The position numbers and the translations under genes were made by a program. A DNA stretch of 64,000 nt from Streptomyces meridianus (GTDB lineage: Bacteria; Actinomycetota; Actinomycetes; Streptomycetales; Streptomycetaceae), in the NCBI RefSeq assembly GCF_023703325.1, contig NZ_JAMQGM010000031.1:1-64000 (forward strand). The letters are read 5' to 3'. This document shows, piece after piece, positions 35,681 to 43,235 of the stretch. The notes under the pieces are model-generated. The model was given only the letters and a program-made list of their open reading frames with translations. It did no database searches and was not told where the DNA came from. Each line of letters begins with the position of its first letter. Position 1 is the stretch's first letter.

Positions 35681-36322
35681 TCAGGACGCGTACGGGTGGG
35701 CGGCGCGGGCATTGCGCAGCGCGATGGCCCACCAGGTGATCTGGTCCAGCAGGTACTTGGCCGGACCCTCGCAGTCCTCCGGGCGCAGGGGCCTGCCGTC
35801 GTCGGCGAAGCGGTCCCACGGATTGCTGAAGCTGACGGTGGCGCGCACGGTGACGGCATGCAGTTCGGCGAAGACGGGCCGCAGCTGTTCGACTGCGCGC
35901 AGCCCGCCGGAGATCCCTCCGTACGACACGAAGCCGACGGGCTTGGCGTGCCACTCCTGGTTGTGGGCGTCGATGGCGTTCTTCAGGGGCGCGGGGAAGC
36001 TGTGGTTGTACTCGGGGGTGACGACGACGAACGCGTCGGCCGCAGCCAGTCTCGGGGCGATCTGCGCCCCGGCCCGAACGCTGCCCGGCCCGTGGCCGAG
36101 GGCGGGCAGCGGCGCCTCGGCGAGATCGATGAGGTCGACGTCCAGGTCCTCACGCGCGGCGGCGCGCCCGGCGAACCAGTTCGCGACGGTGGGTCCGAAC
36201 CGGCCCTGCCGCGTACTGCCGATGATCACCGCCAGCCGGAGGGGCGCGCCGGCCCCGGCAGCGGCGGGCTCGGGCGTGGAGGTCTCGGGCATGGAGGTCT
36301 CGGGCATGGAGGTCTCGGGCAT
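35681..36322 (-). CDS. NADPH-dependent FMN reductase
   Basis: This 213-aa flavoprotein of the flavodoxin-like fold has the FMN phosphate loop GSTRQGRFGPTVANWF and VVTPEYNHSFPAPLKNAID. It reduces flavins or quinones with NADPH. The first three possible starts (36322, 36307, 36292) each begin a perfect MPETS pentapeptide repeat; I chose 36322 because AGGGGACC precedes it. It is divergent from soxR with a SoxR-like box between, so it is probably induced by redox-cycling compounds. From memory, a FMN reductase is a SoxR target in S. coelicolor. Confidence 0.9.
   Translation of the reverse strand: MPETSMPETSMPETSTPEPAAAGAGAPLRLAVIIGSTRQGRFGPTVANWFAGRAAAREDLDVDLIDLAEAPLPALGHGPGSVRAGAQIAPRLAAADAFVVVTPEYNHSFPAPLKNAIDAHNQEWHAKPVGFVSYGGISGGLRAVEQLRPVFAELHAVTVRATVSFSNPWDRFADDGRPLRPEDCEGPAKYLLDQITWWAIALRNARAAHPYAS
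36278..36322 (-). repeat. 15-bp tandem repeat encoding MPETS
   Basis: Three near-identical copies of ATGCCCGAGACCTCC encode MPETS-MPETS-MPETS, with a fourth, diverged unit (STPEP) after. Each copy carries a start codon, so repeat-number change could alter the N-terminus without breaking the frame. Confidence 0.75.
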
Positions 36323-36396
36323 GGAGGTCCCCTGTCGTCGTGTGCGGTCGGCTTCGCTGCGCCGCCCGCTGCGGGCGGCACGGGAGGACTCTCGTA

Positions 36397-36414
36397 CCTG
36401 AACCGAGGTTGAGG
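36397..36414. promoter_or_regulatory. SoxR box
   Basis: CCTGAACCGAGGTTGAGG is an 18-bp near-perfect palindrome with one mismatched pair. It keeps the CCT..AA/TT..AGG frame of known SoxR operators (CCTCAAGTTAACTTGAGG in E. coli). It sits 75 nt upstream of the FMN reductase start, between TTGACC and TACGAG on the minus strand, and 20 nt upstream of soxR. Confidence 0.8.
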
Positions 36415-36433
36415 TCAAGCTAGGGTCACTCTC

Positions 36434-36889
36434 ATGCCCGATTCCTCTTCGGCCGCGCCCGAGCTGACCATCGGCGAGTTGTCCCGGCGCAGCGGCGTTC
36501 CGGCCTCCGCGCTCCGCTTCTACGAACGGCAGGGACTCATTCACAGTCGCCGCACCAGCGGCAACCAGCGCCGCTACCACCGGACCACTCTCCGCCGGAT
36601 CGCGTTCCTGAGGGCGTCTCAGAGCGTGGGCATGCCGCTGTCGGTCATCGGCGAGGTGCTGGGGTTCCTGCCGGAGGACACCGCACCCACCCGGGAGATG
36701 TGGGCGACAGCGTCGGAGTGCTGGACGAAGGAGATCAATGCCCGGATCGCGAAGATGGAGCGGATGCGGGACCGGTTCACCGAGTGCATCGGGTGCGGCT
36801 GCCTGTCATTCGACGTGTGCGCGCTGGTGAATCCCGACGACGAACTCGCATCCCGCGGCCCCGGTCCCCGGCGGCTGCTCCAGCCCTGA
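36434..36889 (+). CDS. soxR: Redox-sensing activator SoxR
   Basis: This 151-aa MerR-family regulator has the N-terminal helix-turn-helix TIGELSRRSGVPASALRFYERQGLI, a dimerisation helix, and the [2Fe-2S] ligand set C118-x2-C121-x-C123-x5-C129 (CIGCGCLSFDVC), the SoxR signature. In Streptomyces SoxR responds to redox-active secondary metabolites rather than superoxide and activates export and reductase genes. The ATG at 36434 lies 7 nt after a TAGGGT -10-like box, so the transcript may be leaderless. The divergent FMN reductase is the evident target. Confidence 0.95.
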   Translation: MPDSSSAAPELTIGELSRRSGVPASALRFYERQGLIHSRRTSGNQRRYHRTTLRRIAFLRASQSVGMPLSVIGEVLGFLPEDTAPTREMWATASECWTKEINARIAKMERMRDRFTECIGCGCLSFDVCALVNPDDELASRGPGPRRLLQP

Positions 36890-36970
36890 CCGGAGGCCGA
36901 CGGGGCCCCCGGGGACGGCTCGGCCGCGGTCGATAGCGTGTGCGCCACAGAACCGAGCGATGGGACGCAG

Positions 36971-37405
36971 ATGTTGGACGAGTATCCCGGCCAGAGTGGA
37001 CCCGGTGCGACGGTCGAGGCCCAGGCACACGCCGTGGGAACGATAAGGACCCAGTACGCACCCGACCCGGACGGCGACCCGGACCCGGGCGAGATCGTGT
37101 GGACCTGGGTGCCGTACGAGGAGAACGACGGACGCGGGAAGGACCGCCCGGTGCTCGTGGTGGCCCGCGAGGCGAAGGGCACCGTGCTCGCCGTCCAGCT
37201 CTCGAGCCGCTGCCACGACGACGACCCGGAGTGGCTGCCGATGGGCTCCGGGCCGTGGGACCGGTCCGGGCGGGAGTCCTGGGTCGACCTGGAGCGGGTC
37301 CTGCGCGTGCACCCGGACGGCATGCGGCGCGAGGCGTGCGCGCTGGACCGGGCGCGGTTCAACCGGGTCGTCCACAGCCTGCAGTTGCGCTACGGGTGGC
37401 GCTGA
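36971..37405 (+). CDS. PemK/MazF-like protein
   Basis: This 144-aa protein contains the SH3-like barrel seen in MazF/PemK endoribonuclease toxins: IVWTWVPYEENDGRGKDRPVLVVAREAKGTVLAVQLSSR and a C-terminal helix with ALDRARFNRVVHSLQLRYGW. There is no antitoxin gene next to it; the downstream gene (5 nt away) is a kinase. The acidic N-terminus of about 35 residues is unusual for a toxin. It may be a domesticated family member. The ATG at 36971 is preferred over the GTG at 36938 because of a better upstream purine run. Confidence 0.7.
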   Translation: MLDEYPGQSGPGATVEAQAHAVGTIRTQYAPDPDGDPDPGEIVWTWVPYEENDGRGKDRPVLVVAREAKGTVLAVQLSSRCHDDDPEWLPMGSGPWDRSGRESWVDLERVLRVHPDGMRREACALDRARFNRVVHSLQLRYGWR

Positions 37406-37410
37406 CCCCG

Positions 37411-38040
37411 ATGACGGACCACCTGGTGCGTGACGCCGCGGCGCTGGCCCGACCCGGCGGGCGGGCGGTGCTCGGCATCGTCGGCCCGCCGGGCTCGGGC
37501 AAGTCGACGCTGGCGAAGCGCCTGGTCGCGGGGGTGAACGAGCAACTCGGGACGGATGCCGCCGCGTACTTCCCAATGGACGGCTTCCACCTGTCCAACG
37601 CCCAACTGACCCGCTTGGGACTCCAACTGCGCAAGGGCTCCCCGCCGAGTTTCGACGTGCAGGGCTATCTGGCGCTGCTGGAACGGCTGTTGACGGACGA
37701 CCGGCATCCGGTCTACCTCCCCGACTACGACCGGGAGCTGCACGAGCCGGTGGCGGCAAGGCTCGTGGTGCCGCCCACCGCCAGGCTCGTCGTCACCGAG
37801 GGGAACTACCTGGCCTGCGACGAACCGGGCTGGCGCGAGTTGCGGGCGCGTCTCGCGGAGGTCTGGTACGTCGAGGTGCCGGCCGGTGTCCGGGAGGCAC
37901 GGCTGGTGGAACGGCAACTGGCCGGGGGCCTGAGCCCCGAGGCGGCACGCGCGTGGGTCGAGACCAACGACCGGCCGAACGGCGAGCTGGTCGAGCGCTA
38001 CCGGGGCAACTGCACCCGGACCGTGGCCCCGGGCGGGTGA
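37411..38040 (+). CDS. Nucleoside/nucleotide (uridine kinase-like) kinase
   Basis: This 209-aa P-loop kinase has Walker A IVGPPGSGKST (about residues 22-32), FPMDGFHLSN with the catalytic Asp, VYLPDYDRELHEP, TEGNYL (Walker B-like), and a lid RLVERQLAGGLSPEAARAW. It matches the phosphoribulokinase/uridine kinase/pantothenate kinase-like family often called FrcK or YggC-like. The substrate may be a nucleoside, sugar or pantothenate-like molecule. The ATG at 37411 is 5 nt after the MazF-like stop. Confidence 0.83.
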   Translation: MTDHLVRDAAALARPGGRAVLGIVGPPGSGKSTLAKRLVAGVNEQLGTDAAAYFPMDGFHLSNAQLTRLGLQLRKGSPPSFDVQGYLALLERLLTDDRHPVYLPDYDRELHEPVAARLVVPPTARLVVTEGNYLACDEPGWRELRARLAEVWYVEVPAGVREARLVERQLAGGLSPEAARAWVETNDRPNGELVERYRGNCTRTVAPGG

Positions 38041-38156
38041 TCCGGTGGGGCAGGCACCTGGCGGGCCATGGGAGGCAGCGGGTTACGACAGCGTCACCCT
38101 CTGCGTTCCGGGGGAGAATGGGTGCACGGATCCAGCCGACGGACGAAAGGGCAACC

Positions 38157-38558
38157 ATGACCGAACGCAAGCCGCCGGGCCTCGACTTCGAGTCGTGGGT
38201 CGACAAGCAGATCCGTGAGGCGAGCGAGCGCGGCGCCTTCGACGACCTGGCCGGCGCGGGCAAGCCCCTCCCGGAGCTGGACCGGCCGTACGACGAGCTG
38301 TGGTGGGTCCGGAAGAAGATGCACCAGGAGGGCGTGGCCGTGCTCCCGCCGGCGCTGGCGCTGCGCAAGGAGGCGGAGGACGTCCACGTGACGGCCGCGA
38401 AGGCGCGCTCCGAGGCCGAGGTGCGGCGGATCGTGGCGGAGATCAACGAGCGGATCGCGGAAGCGCTCAGGCGTCCGCCGGCCGGGCCGCCGCTGAGCCT
38501 CTCCCCGCTGGACGCCGACGAGGTCGTCGGCCGGTGGCGCGCGGAACGCTCCGACTGA
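38157..38558 (+). CDS. DUF1992 (DnaJ-homologue subfamily C member 28-like) protein
   Basis: This 133-aa protein has the DUF1992 pattern: DFESWVDKQIREASERGAFDDLAGAGKPLPELD, then YDELWWVRKKMHQEGV, and a helical C-terminus. The domain is found in bacteria and in the human DNAJC28 tail; its function is unknown. No J-domain is present. The ATG at 38157 follows GAAAGG. It is monocistronic between the kinase and the toxin-antitoxin pair. Confidence 0.85.
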   Translation: MTERKPPGLDFESWVDKQIREASERGAFDDLAGAGKPLPELDRPYDELWWVRKKMHQEGVAVLPPALALRKEAEDVHVTAAKARSEAEVRRIVAEINERIAEALRRPPAGPPLSLSPLDADEVVGRWRAERSD

Positions 38559-38567
38559 GCCCCGCCC

Positions 38568-38606
38568 GCGCTACGCGTAGCGCACTGCATTACAGCGCTA
38601 TACAAT
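38568..38606 (+). promoter_or_regulatory. Toxin-antitoxin promoter with two palindromes
   Basis: A perfect 16-bp palindrome (38568-38583, core ACGCGT with TAGCGC ends) is followed by TACAGCGCTATA (38591-38602), a second near-palindrome, overlapping a TACAAT -10 box (38601-38606). The ATG at 38613 lies 6 nt after that box. Both palindromes share the AGCGC/GCGCT half-site, as expected for an autorepressing antitoxin-toxin operator. Confidence 0.6.
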
Positions 38607-38612
38607 GGTGTC

Positions 38613-38894
38613 ATGAAGACGATTACCCAGCGTGAACTCGCGGCGCGCTCCAAAATCGTTCTCGACGACGTGGAGGCCGGGGAGGTCTACCACATCACCC
38701 GGAACGGCGTGGAGATCGCCGAGGTCAGACCCCTCAGCACCCGCCGGCGCTTCGTTCCGGTCGAGGAACTGCAGCAGAGGTGGCGCAACGCTCCGCCCGT
38801 GAGTCATGCCCGGATGCGTGAGGAAGCGGACGAGTTCTTCGGGGACGAGGACCGGGTCGGCGACGACGCGAACGCCTGGGACCGGCGTGACTGA
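38613..38894 (+). CDS. Phd/YefM-type antitoxin
   Basis: This 93-aa protein begins MKTITQRELAARSKIVLDDVEAGEVYHITRNGVEIAEVRPL, the Phd/YefM DNA-binding fold, followed by an acidic, flexible tail (MREEADEFFGDEDRVGDD) that would wrap and neutralise the toxin. It overlaps the downstream PIN gene by 8 nt and would repress the shared promoter. Confidence 0.92.
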   Translation: MKTITQRELAARSKIVLDDVEAGEVYHITRNGVEIAEVRPLSTRRRFVPVEELQQRWRNAPPVSHARMREEADEFFGDEDRVGDDANAWDRRD

Positions 38895-39291
38895 CCGGCA
38901 CCCCCGGGGGCTCCTCGACACCTGCGTGGTCATCGACCTGCCCACGATCGACCCGCGGTTCCTGCCCGTGGAGGCGGCCATCGCCTCGGTCGTGCTCGCA
39001 GAGCTCGCCCAGGGTGTGGCGATGACGAGCGACCCGGTGGAGACCATGGCGCGCGCCGAGCGGCTCGCCGACGCCGAGGCGGCGTTCTCCACCATCCCGT
39101 TCGACCGGGAGGCCGCCCGCCGCTTCGGCTCCCTGGTGGCCCTGACGCTGAAGGCCAACCGCAATCCGCGTCCACGCCGCATGGACCTGATGATCGCCGC
39201 CACGGCGGCAGCGCACGGCCTGCCCCTGTTCACCCGCAACATCGCCGACTTCCGCGGCCTGGAGGACGGAGTGGAGATCGTCGCCGTCTGA
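38887..39291 (+). CDS. PIN-domain toxin (VapC-like)
   Basis: This 134-aa PIN-domain ribonuclease has the metal-binding acidic residues D11 (GLLDTCVVID), E39 (VLAELAQG), and D100 (RRMDLMIAATA), with a further acidic residue near TRNIADF. VapC toxins cleave tRNA or rRNA and arrest growth; the target here is unknown. The GTG at 38887 lies inside the antitoxin frame, so translation is coupled. Confidence 0.92.
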   Translation: MTDRHPRGLLDTCVVIDLPTIDPRFLPVEAAIASVVLAELAQGVAMTSDPVETMARAERLADAEAAFSTIPFDREAARRFGSLVALTLKANRNPRPRRMDLMIAATAAAHGLPLFTRNIADFRGLEDGVEIVAV

Positions 39292-39440
39292 GCCCGCCGG
39301 GGAGGCCGCCACGCCGGAGAACCGCACGCAGTCGCGCCCGCAATCTGCCGGGACGCCGTTGTCCGCTGCACGGCCCCGACCCGTGCGAGCCCGTGTGCGG
39401 GCGGCGCGCTTCCCACGAACCGGCGCGCAGGAATCCCGTC

Positions 39441-39488
39441 AACGCCTCGGCGGCGGCCCCCGGAAAGGGGTGCCGCCGCCGAGGCGTT
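39441..39488. terminator. Bidirectional terminator PIN toxin / GntA-like
   Basis: A perfect 17-nt stem (39441-39457 / 39472-39488) with a 14-nt loop lies between two convergent genes. Confidence 0.85.
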
Positions 39489-39521
39489 CACCTGGCCGTG
39501 ATCGCGGCCGGTCGACGACGC

Positions 39522-40283
39522 TCAGGCCCGCGCGGGCTCGCGGTCGCCCTCCAGCTCCAGGCCCTGGTCGAGTTCCCTCTCCAGCTCCTGATCGAGGTCC
39601 GGCTCGGTGACGTGGGCCGTCGCCGGGGCGCTCTCGCGTGCGGAGAACGGGCACTGCCAGTCCGCGGCCTTGGGGCGGCCGGAGTAGCGCCGCGCCTCGG
39701 ACAGCTGCTCGTACTCGTACAGGTTCGGGTTGATGTCGCCCTGAAGCTTGATGTCCTGCTTGCGTATCTTGTCGGCCAGCCGGTCCCACATGCCCGCCCG
39801 CTTGATACGCGCGAACTGCTCGTGGGAGTTGAACGCCAGCATCGGGAACGGGGGCCTGCGGCCGAGCCGGACGTGGGTCTCGTGCAGTCCGATCACGAAG
39901 AACGGGTGTCCGGCGACGCTGAAGGCGAATTCTCCGGAGGAGGCGTCCGAGGAGTAACCCTCGGCCCAGCGGTAGGACTCGGCGTCGTACTCGTGCAGCA
40001 GTTGGAGCTGCTGCCAGAGCAGGCTCTCGAACTCGAGCTCGTCCACACCGCGCGGCTGCTCGAAGGTCGCGACGAAGCTGGTGAAGGACCGGGCGCTCCA
40101 GTCCGCGGACTGCACGAACCGCTCGAGATCGCGGGCCATGCGGCGGGCCGATTCGTCACTGCCCAGCCGTTCGTAGTGCCGATGATCGATCCCGCCCTGA
40201 CGCCAGGCCGACCGGCCCGCCAGACAGGAAAACCTGTCCCCCAGCAAGAACTTCTCGACCTCACCACGCGCTTCCGCGGTCAT
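39522..40283 (-). CDS. YqcI/YcgG family (GntA-like) protein
   Basis: This 253-aa protein matches the YqcI/YcgG family, which includes the heme-dependent N-hydroxylase GntA of guanitoxin biosynthesis. Recognisable parts are PCxxxx-type start replaced by FSCLAGRSAWRQGG, LEFESLLWQQLQLLHEYD, FAFSVAGHPFFVIGLHETHVRLGRR and FNSHEQFARIKR. The histidines in GLHETH and HRHY are candidate heme or metal ligands. The acidic C-terminal 25 residues look disordered. The ATG at 40283 follows GGAAGGAGG. A GNAT gene lies behind it in the same direction; no biosynthetic cluster is visible. Confidence 0.8.
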   Translation of the reverse strand: MTAEARGEVEKFLLGDRFSCLAGRSAWRQGGIDHRHYERLGSDESARRMARDLERFVQSADWSARSFTSFVATFEQPRGVDELEFESLLWQQLQLLHEYDAESYRWAEGYSSDASSGEFAFSVAGHPFFVIGLHETHVRLGRRPPFPMLAFNSHEQFARIKRAGMWDRLADKIRKQDIKLQGDINPNLYEYEQLSEARRYSGRPKAADWQCPFSARESAPATAHVTEPDLDQELERELDQGLELEGDREPARA

Positions 40284-40630
40284 GGCCGGCCCTCCTTCCC
40301 ATTGCACGCTCCCGAGGGAGATCAACTCCTGCACAATGCCATGGCTGTCGTTCCGGATTCCTGCCCGATCGCACGGCAACCGCCCAGCTCGAACAGCCCG
40401 CAGGACGGGCTGAGGCCGGGATCGGCCGCGGATCGGAAAAGGGCACCCCGGCGATTGTGACGGTGCAGGCCCGATCAAGGAAATCCGCCCCGTCCCCCTT
40501 CGTTCCCCGCCACCCCTGTCAGGGCGTTGACGACCGCTCCGGTCTCACGTCGCGCGATGGTGCGGACGCGATCGGTCACGGTGTACGTGGCGGGCGGGCC
40601 GGTACGCGGGCGGCTCGCGCCTGCGTCCGA
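40284..40630. other. Intergenic stretch without a supported gene
   Basis: This 347-bp gap between the GntA-like gene and the GNAT gene has only open frames of low-complexity Arg/Ala composition. It presumably holds the promoter of the GntA-like gene and the end of the GNAT transcript. I see no clear hairpin or operator. Confidence 0.4.
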
Positions 40631-41539
40631 TCAGCCGAGTTCGAGGCTCGTGACAGCGTACGTGCACTCGGACCGTACCGGGAGGACGGGACCGTTGTAC
40701 ATGCGTACGGTGTGCGAGGACGGTGACAGGCCACAGGCCTCCGCAAGGGCCGTCGCCGTTTCGTGGGTCTCGGGGACGTCGACGAAAACCTGTTCACCGG
40801 GATCGAGCACGGCAATCAGGGCGTCCAGGAGCGCTTCGGCGTCCTCGGCGGTGTCGGCGAACAGCGGCCCGATGCGCCGGCCGCTACGGGCGGGCCGGAC
40901 GACCCCGTAGCCGGCGACGCCACCGTCACGGATGACGGCGCGGGCCGTGTGGCCGTCGGCCGACAGCCAGCGAGCGAGGAAGTCACGGCGCTCGGCGGGG
41001 AAGCACCGCCGGTCGTAGGCCGCGATCGCGTCGACGTGGTCCGCGGTGACGGGCACGACCTCTCCGCCGGCCAGGGGTTCCGCGGGGCCGGCGGCTTTGA
41101 CGGGGCGGCCCGCCCAGCGAACGGAGCGGTGGGACGCGGTGAAACCGGAGCGCTCGTAGGTGGCCTGCTGGGCGGGCACCGCGTCCAGGCCGACGGTCCG
41201 GCCGACGGCGTGCGGCAGGGCGGCGTGCCAGGTGGCGAGACCCAGCCCGCGCTCCCTGTGCTCCGGGTCGACGAGGTAGTAGCCCAGGAAGGCGTACTCG
41301 GGGGAGTAGATGACGACGGAGACCGCCGAGACGATCCGGCCGTCCAGCCGCCCGACGAAGAACCCGGCCGGGTCGGTGGGGTGGAAACAGGCCGCGTCCT
41401 GCCGTCCGGGATTCCAGTCCTCCACGGCGGCCCAGGCGACGACCTGTTCCCATTCCTCCAGCGAGGCCGTGGTGACGGTGAGCCCGTCCGCTGCCCCCGG
41501 GACGGGGCCCCCGGCGGATGAGCGCTGGTGAGCGGTCAT
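40631..41539 (-). CDS. GNAT-family N-acetyltransferase (two-domain)
   Basis: This 302-aa protein has an N-terminal GNAT domain (EWEQVVAWAAVEDWNPGR, SVVIYSPEYAFLGYYLVDPEHRERGLGLATW with the acetyl-CoA loop) and a C-terminal domain with VAGYGVVRPARSGRRIGPLFADTAEDAEALL. That layout is common in paired-GNAT proteins with YitH/HolE-like C-terminal halves. The acceptor is unknown. The ATG at 41539 follows GGAGAGG. Confidence 0.88.
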   Translation of the reverse strand: MTAHQRSSAGGPVPGAADGLTVTTASLEEWEQVVAWAAVEDWNPGRQDAACFHPTDPAGFFVGRLDGRIVSAVSVVIYSPEYAFLGYYLVDPEHRERGLGLATWHAALPHAVGRTVGLDAVPAQQATYERSGFTASHRSVRWAGRPVKAAGPAEPLAGGEVVPVTADHVDAIAAYDRRCFPAERRDFLARWLSADGHTARAVIRDGGVAGYGVVRPARSGRRIGPLFADTAEDAEALLDALIAVLDPGEQVFVDVPETHETATALAEACGLSPSSHTVRMYNGPVLPVRSECTYAVTSLELG

Positions 41540-41585
41540 GGCGGACGTCCTCTCCGGGATGCAGCCCCACGTGGTCGGGAGTCGT

Positions 41586-42431
41586 TCAGGAACGCGGCAC
41601 TCTCACCTCATCACGGATGCGCCCCGTCTTGTCGGCGAAGCTCTGAAGATCGATGGACGCCGGCGCGGCCCCCATGCTCGTGGCGTCGCTCTCCAGCACG
41701 CTGCCGAGCGCGCCGTTGTCCACCCAGACGCACACGGGGACGCTGATGTCCTGGCCGCTCTGGTGCTTCACGAGCACTTCGCACGTGACGGGCTCGTCCG
41801 AGCCGGCCGGGGTGAAGTCCTTGGGCGGGATCGGGACCTCCGCGCCGTCCCCTTCCGAAACGCCGTGCAGGAAGCTCGACTTCGACCTCTCCGGGTCGTC
41901 GAAGGTCCCGAAGTAGCCGGTGAAGACCAGGGCGCGGGTCTGCGTGCCGGTGCCGGCGGTGTACTGGCCGCTGACGGGTTTCACGCCGTGCTCGTAGCTG
42001 CCGTGGTCCGGAACCTTGTCGTCCATCATCCGGCTCAGGTCGTCGCCCAGGGTGTACGTGCCGTTGTCGAGCGTCTTCGGGAGCCTGAGCTCGTATTCGG
42101 GTGAGGCGGCTGCACTCGAGGAGTTGCTGCCGCCGCCGTCGGACATCCCCCGCAGGACGCCGATCACACCTGCCGCGAACACGACGGCCGCGATGGCGAT
42201 CGCGACCGGCTTTCCGCGGTTCTTCTGCGGCGACGGGCCCATCGGGGGCTGCCCCCAGCCACCGCCCGGGTACGGCTGCTGTCCGTACGGCGCCGGCGGT
42301 TGCTGCGGGAACGGCGCCTGCGGCGGGTACGGCACCTGCGGGGGAGGGGCCTGCTGGTAGGGCTGCTGGGGAGGGGGCCCGCCATACGGAGGCGGGTGGG
42401 CGCCGGGCGGTTGCCAGGGTGGGTTGGTCAT
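41586..42431 (-). CDS. Membrane-anchored hypothetical protein with Pro-rich head
   Basis: This 281-aa protein has a Pro/Gln/Tyr-rich cytoplasmic N-terminus (residues 1-70), one transmembrane helix (about 77-95, PVAIAIAAVVFAAGVIGV), a Ser-rich linker, and an extracytoplasmic domain with two cysteines (TCEVLVK and VCVWVDN) that could pair. The head is typical of Streptomyces membrane proteins that gather at growing tips or sense envelope state, but no known domain is recognised. The ATG at 42431 follows AGGAAG. Confidence 0.8.
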   Translation of the reverse strand: MTNPPWQPPGAHPPPYGGPPPQQPYQQAPPPQVPYPPQAPFPQQPPAPYGQQPYPGGGWGQPPMGPSPQKNRGKPVAIAIAAVVFAAGVIGVLRGMSDGGGSNSSSAAASPEYELRLPKTLDNGTYTLGDDLSRMMDDKVPDHGSYEHGVKPVSGQYTAGTGTQTRALVFTGYFGTFDDPERSKSSFLHGVSEGDGAEVPIPPKDFTPAGSDEPVTCEVLVKHQSGQDISVPVCVWVDNGALGSVLESDATSMGAAPASIDLQSFADKTGRIRDEVRVPRS

Positions 42432-42798
42432 ATCCGGGGGGACTTCCTGTGGTGGGCCTCCGGCGAGCCCACAGGGGTGCCCGTGCACCCCGTTCGGGAT
42501 GCACGAAGTCCGGCGGCGTCGCCAAGTCCCCCGTCCGCTTCGCCGAATTCGAGCAGACTGCCCAGAGCCTACCGATCGGCTCCGACGACGGCCGGGGAAT
42601 CCGCGGATCGGGCCGTGGCTCTCCACGGCAGCGGCCGGCGCCAGTTCCCTGCGGCGTAGCACCGTGCCGGTCGCGGCCATGTGATCGCGCGAAAATCGGT
42701 TTACGTCTCCCCACCGCTGGCTAGCCTGGACCGGAACCATCGGAGATCCGACCGAACGCCGCGGGCGGATGCCCGCGCCACACTCCGGAGGGTGCACC
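42432..42798. promoter_or_regulatory. Divergent intergenic region before the left small gene
   Basis: This 367-bp gap separates the membrane protein from the small metal-binding-like gene. From about 42690 it becomes similar to the DNA upstream of the paralogue at 53620, including a shared TAGCCTGG box and the GGAGATCCGACCGA stretch. Confidence 0.5.
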
Positions 42799-42990
42799 AT
42801 GGCCGACGTGTATGTGCCGCAGCGGGGCGATCGCTACCACCTCTACGAGGACTGCTCCGGTATCGAGTACGGACGCAGCGGCAACGCCGCCAACGGGTGG
42901 GACACCTATCCCGCCTGCATGATGCCCATCGCCGCCGCCGAGTCGGCGGGCAGGACCCTGTGCCGCAGCTGCTGCGCGAGGGCGGTCGCG
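42690..42990 (+). repeat. Left copy of the duplicated segment around the pglYZ operon
   Basis: About 270-300 bp here, covering promoter and small gene, resemble 53515-53815 in the same orientation. Long exact runs include GGAGATCCGACCGA and the first 12 codons of the gene. Divergence is roughly 20% by eye, so the duplication is old or exchanged between strains. Confidence 0.7.
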
Positions 42991-43002
42991 GTCGCAGCCT
43001 GA
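42799..43002 (+). CDS. Small Cys-rich protein, left paralogue
   Basis: This 67-aa protein starts MADVYVPQRGDRYHLYEDC and ends SAGRTLCRSCC. The H-x3-C ... A-x3-G-x3-C-x2-C pattern resembles metal-binding tails of some nucleases and Ada-like domains, suggesting a zinc site. Function unknown. The ATG follows CGGAGGG. Its closest relative in the window is at 53620, on the far side of the pglYZ-brxD-brxHI operon. Unlike that copy it has lost, or never had, the 112-aa downstream partner. Confidence 0.75.
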   Translation: MADVYVPQRGDRYHLYEDCSGIEYGRSGNAANGWDTYPACMMPIAAAESAGRTLCRSCCARAVAVAA

Positions 43003-43235
43003 GCCTCCGGGAGGCGAGGCTGAGTGGGGTATCGCGAACTCTGCGGGGAGGGTGGTGCATTCGGACTTCTGGTTCAGGTTCCGGAGCCACGACTGGAGCC
43101 GCTTCTCCGCGGCGTTTCCCCGGAGTCTCAGGCACACCGAGCCGATCCCGTGATGGTGCGCGCTGCCCAGCAGAACGTCGACGCGGGCAGCGCCCTCCAG
43201 CGGGTGCACTCCGACAGGTCAGCTCCCGTGGGCCG

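Noticed and set aside
42721..43209. 162-aa minus-strand open frame beginning MHPLEGAARVDV
   Set aside because: Runs antisense through the left small Cys-rich gene and has no recognised domain; a relic cannot be excluded but is not supported.
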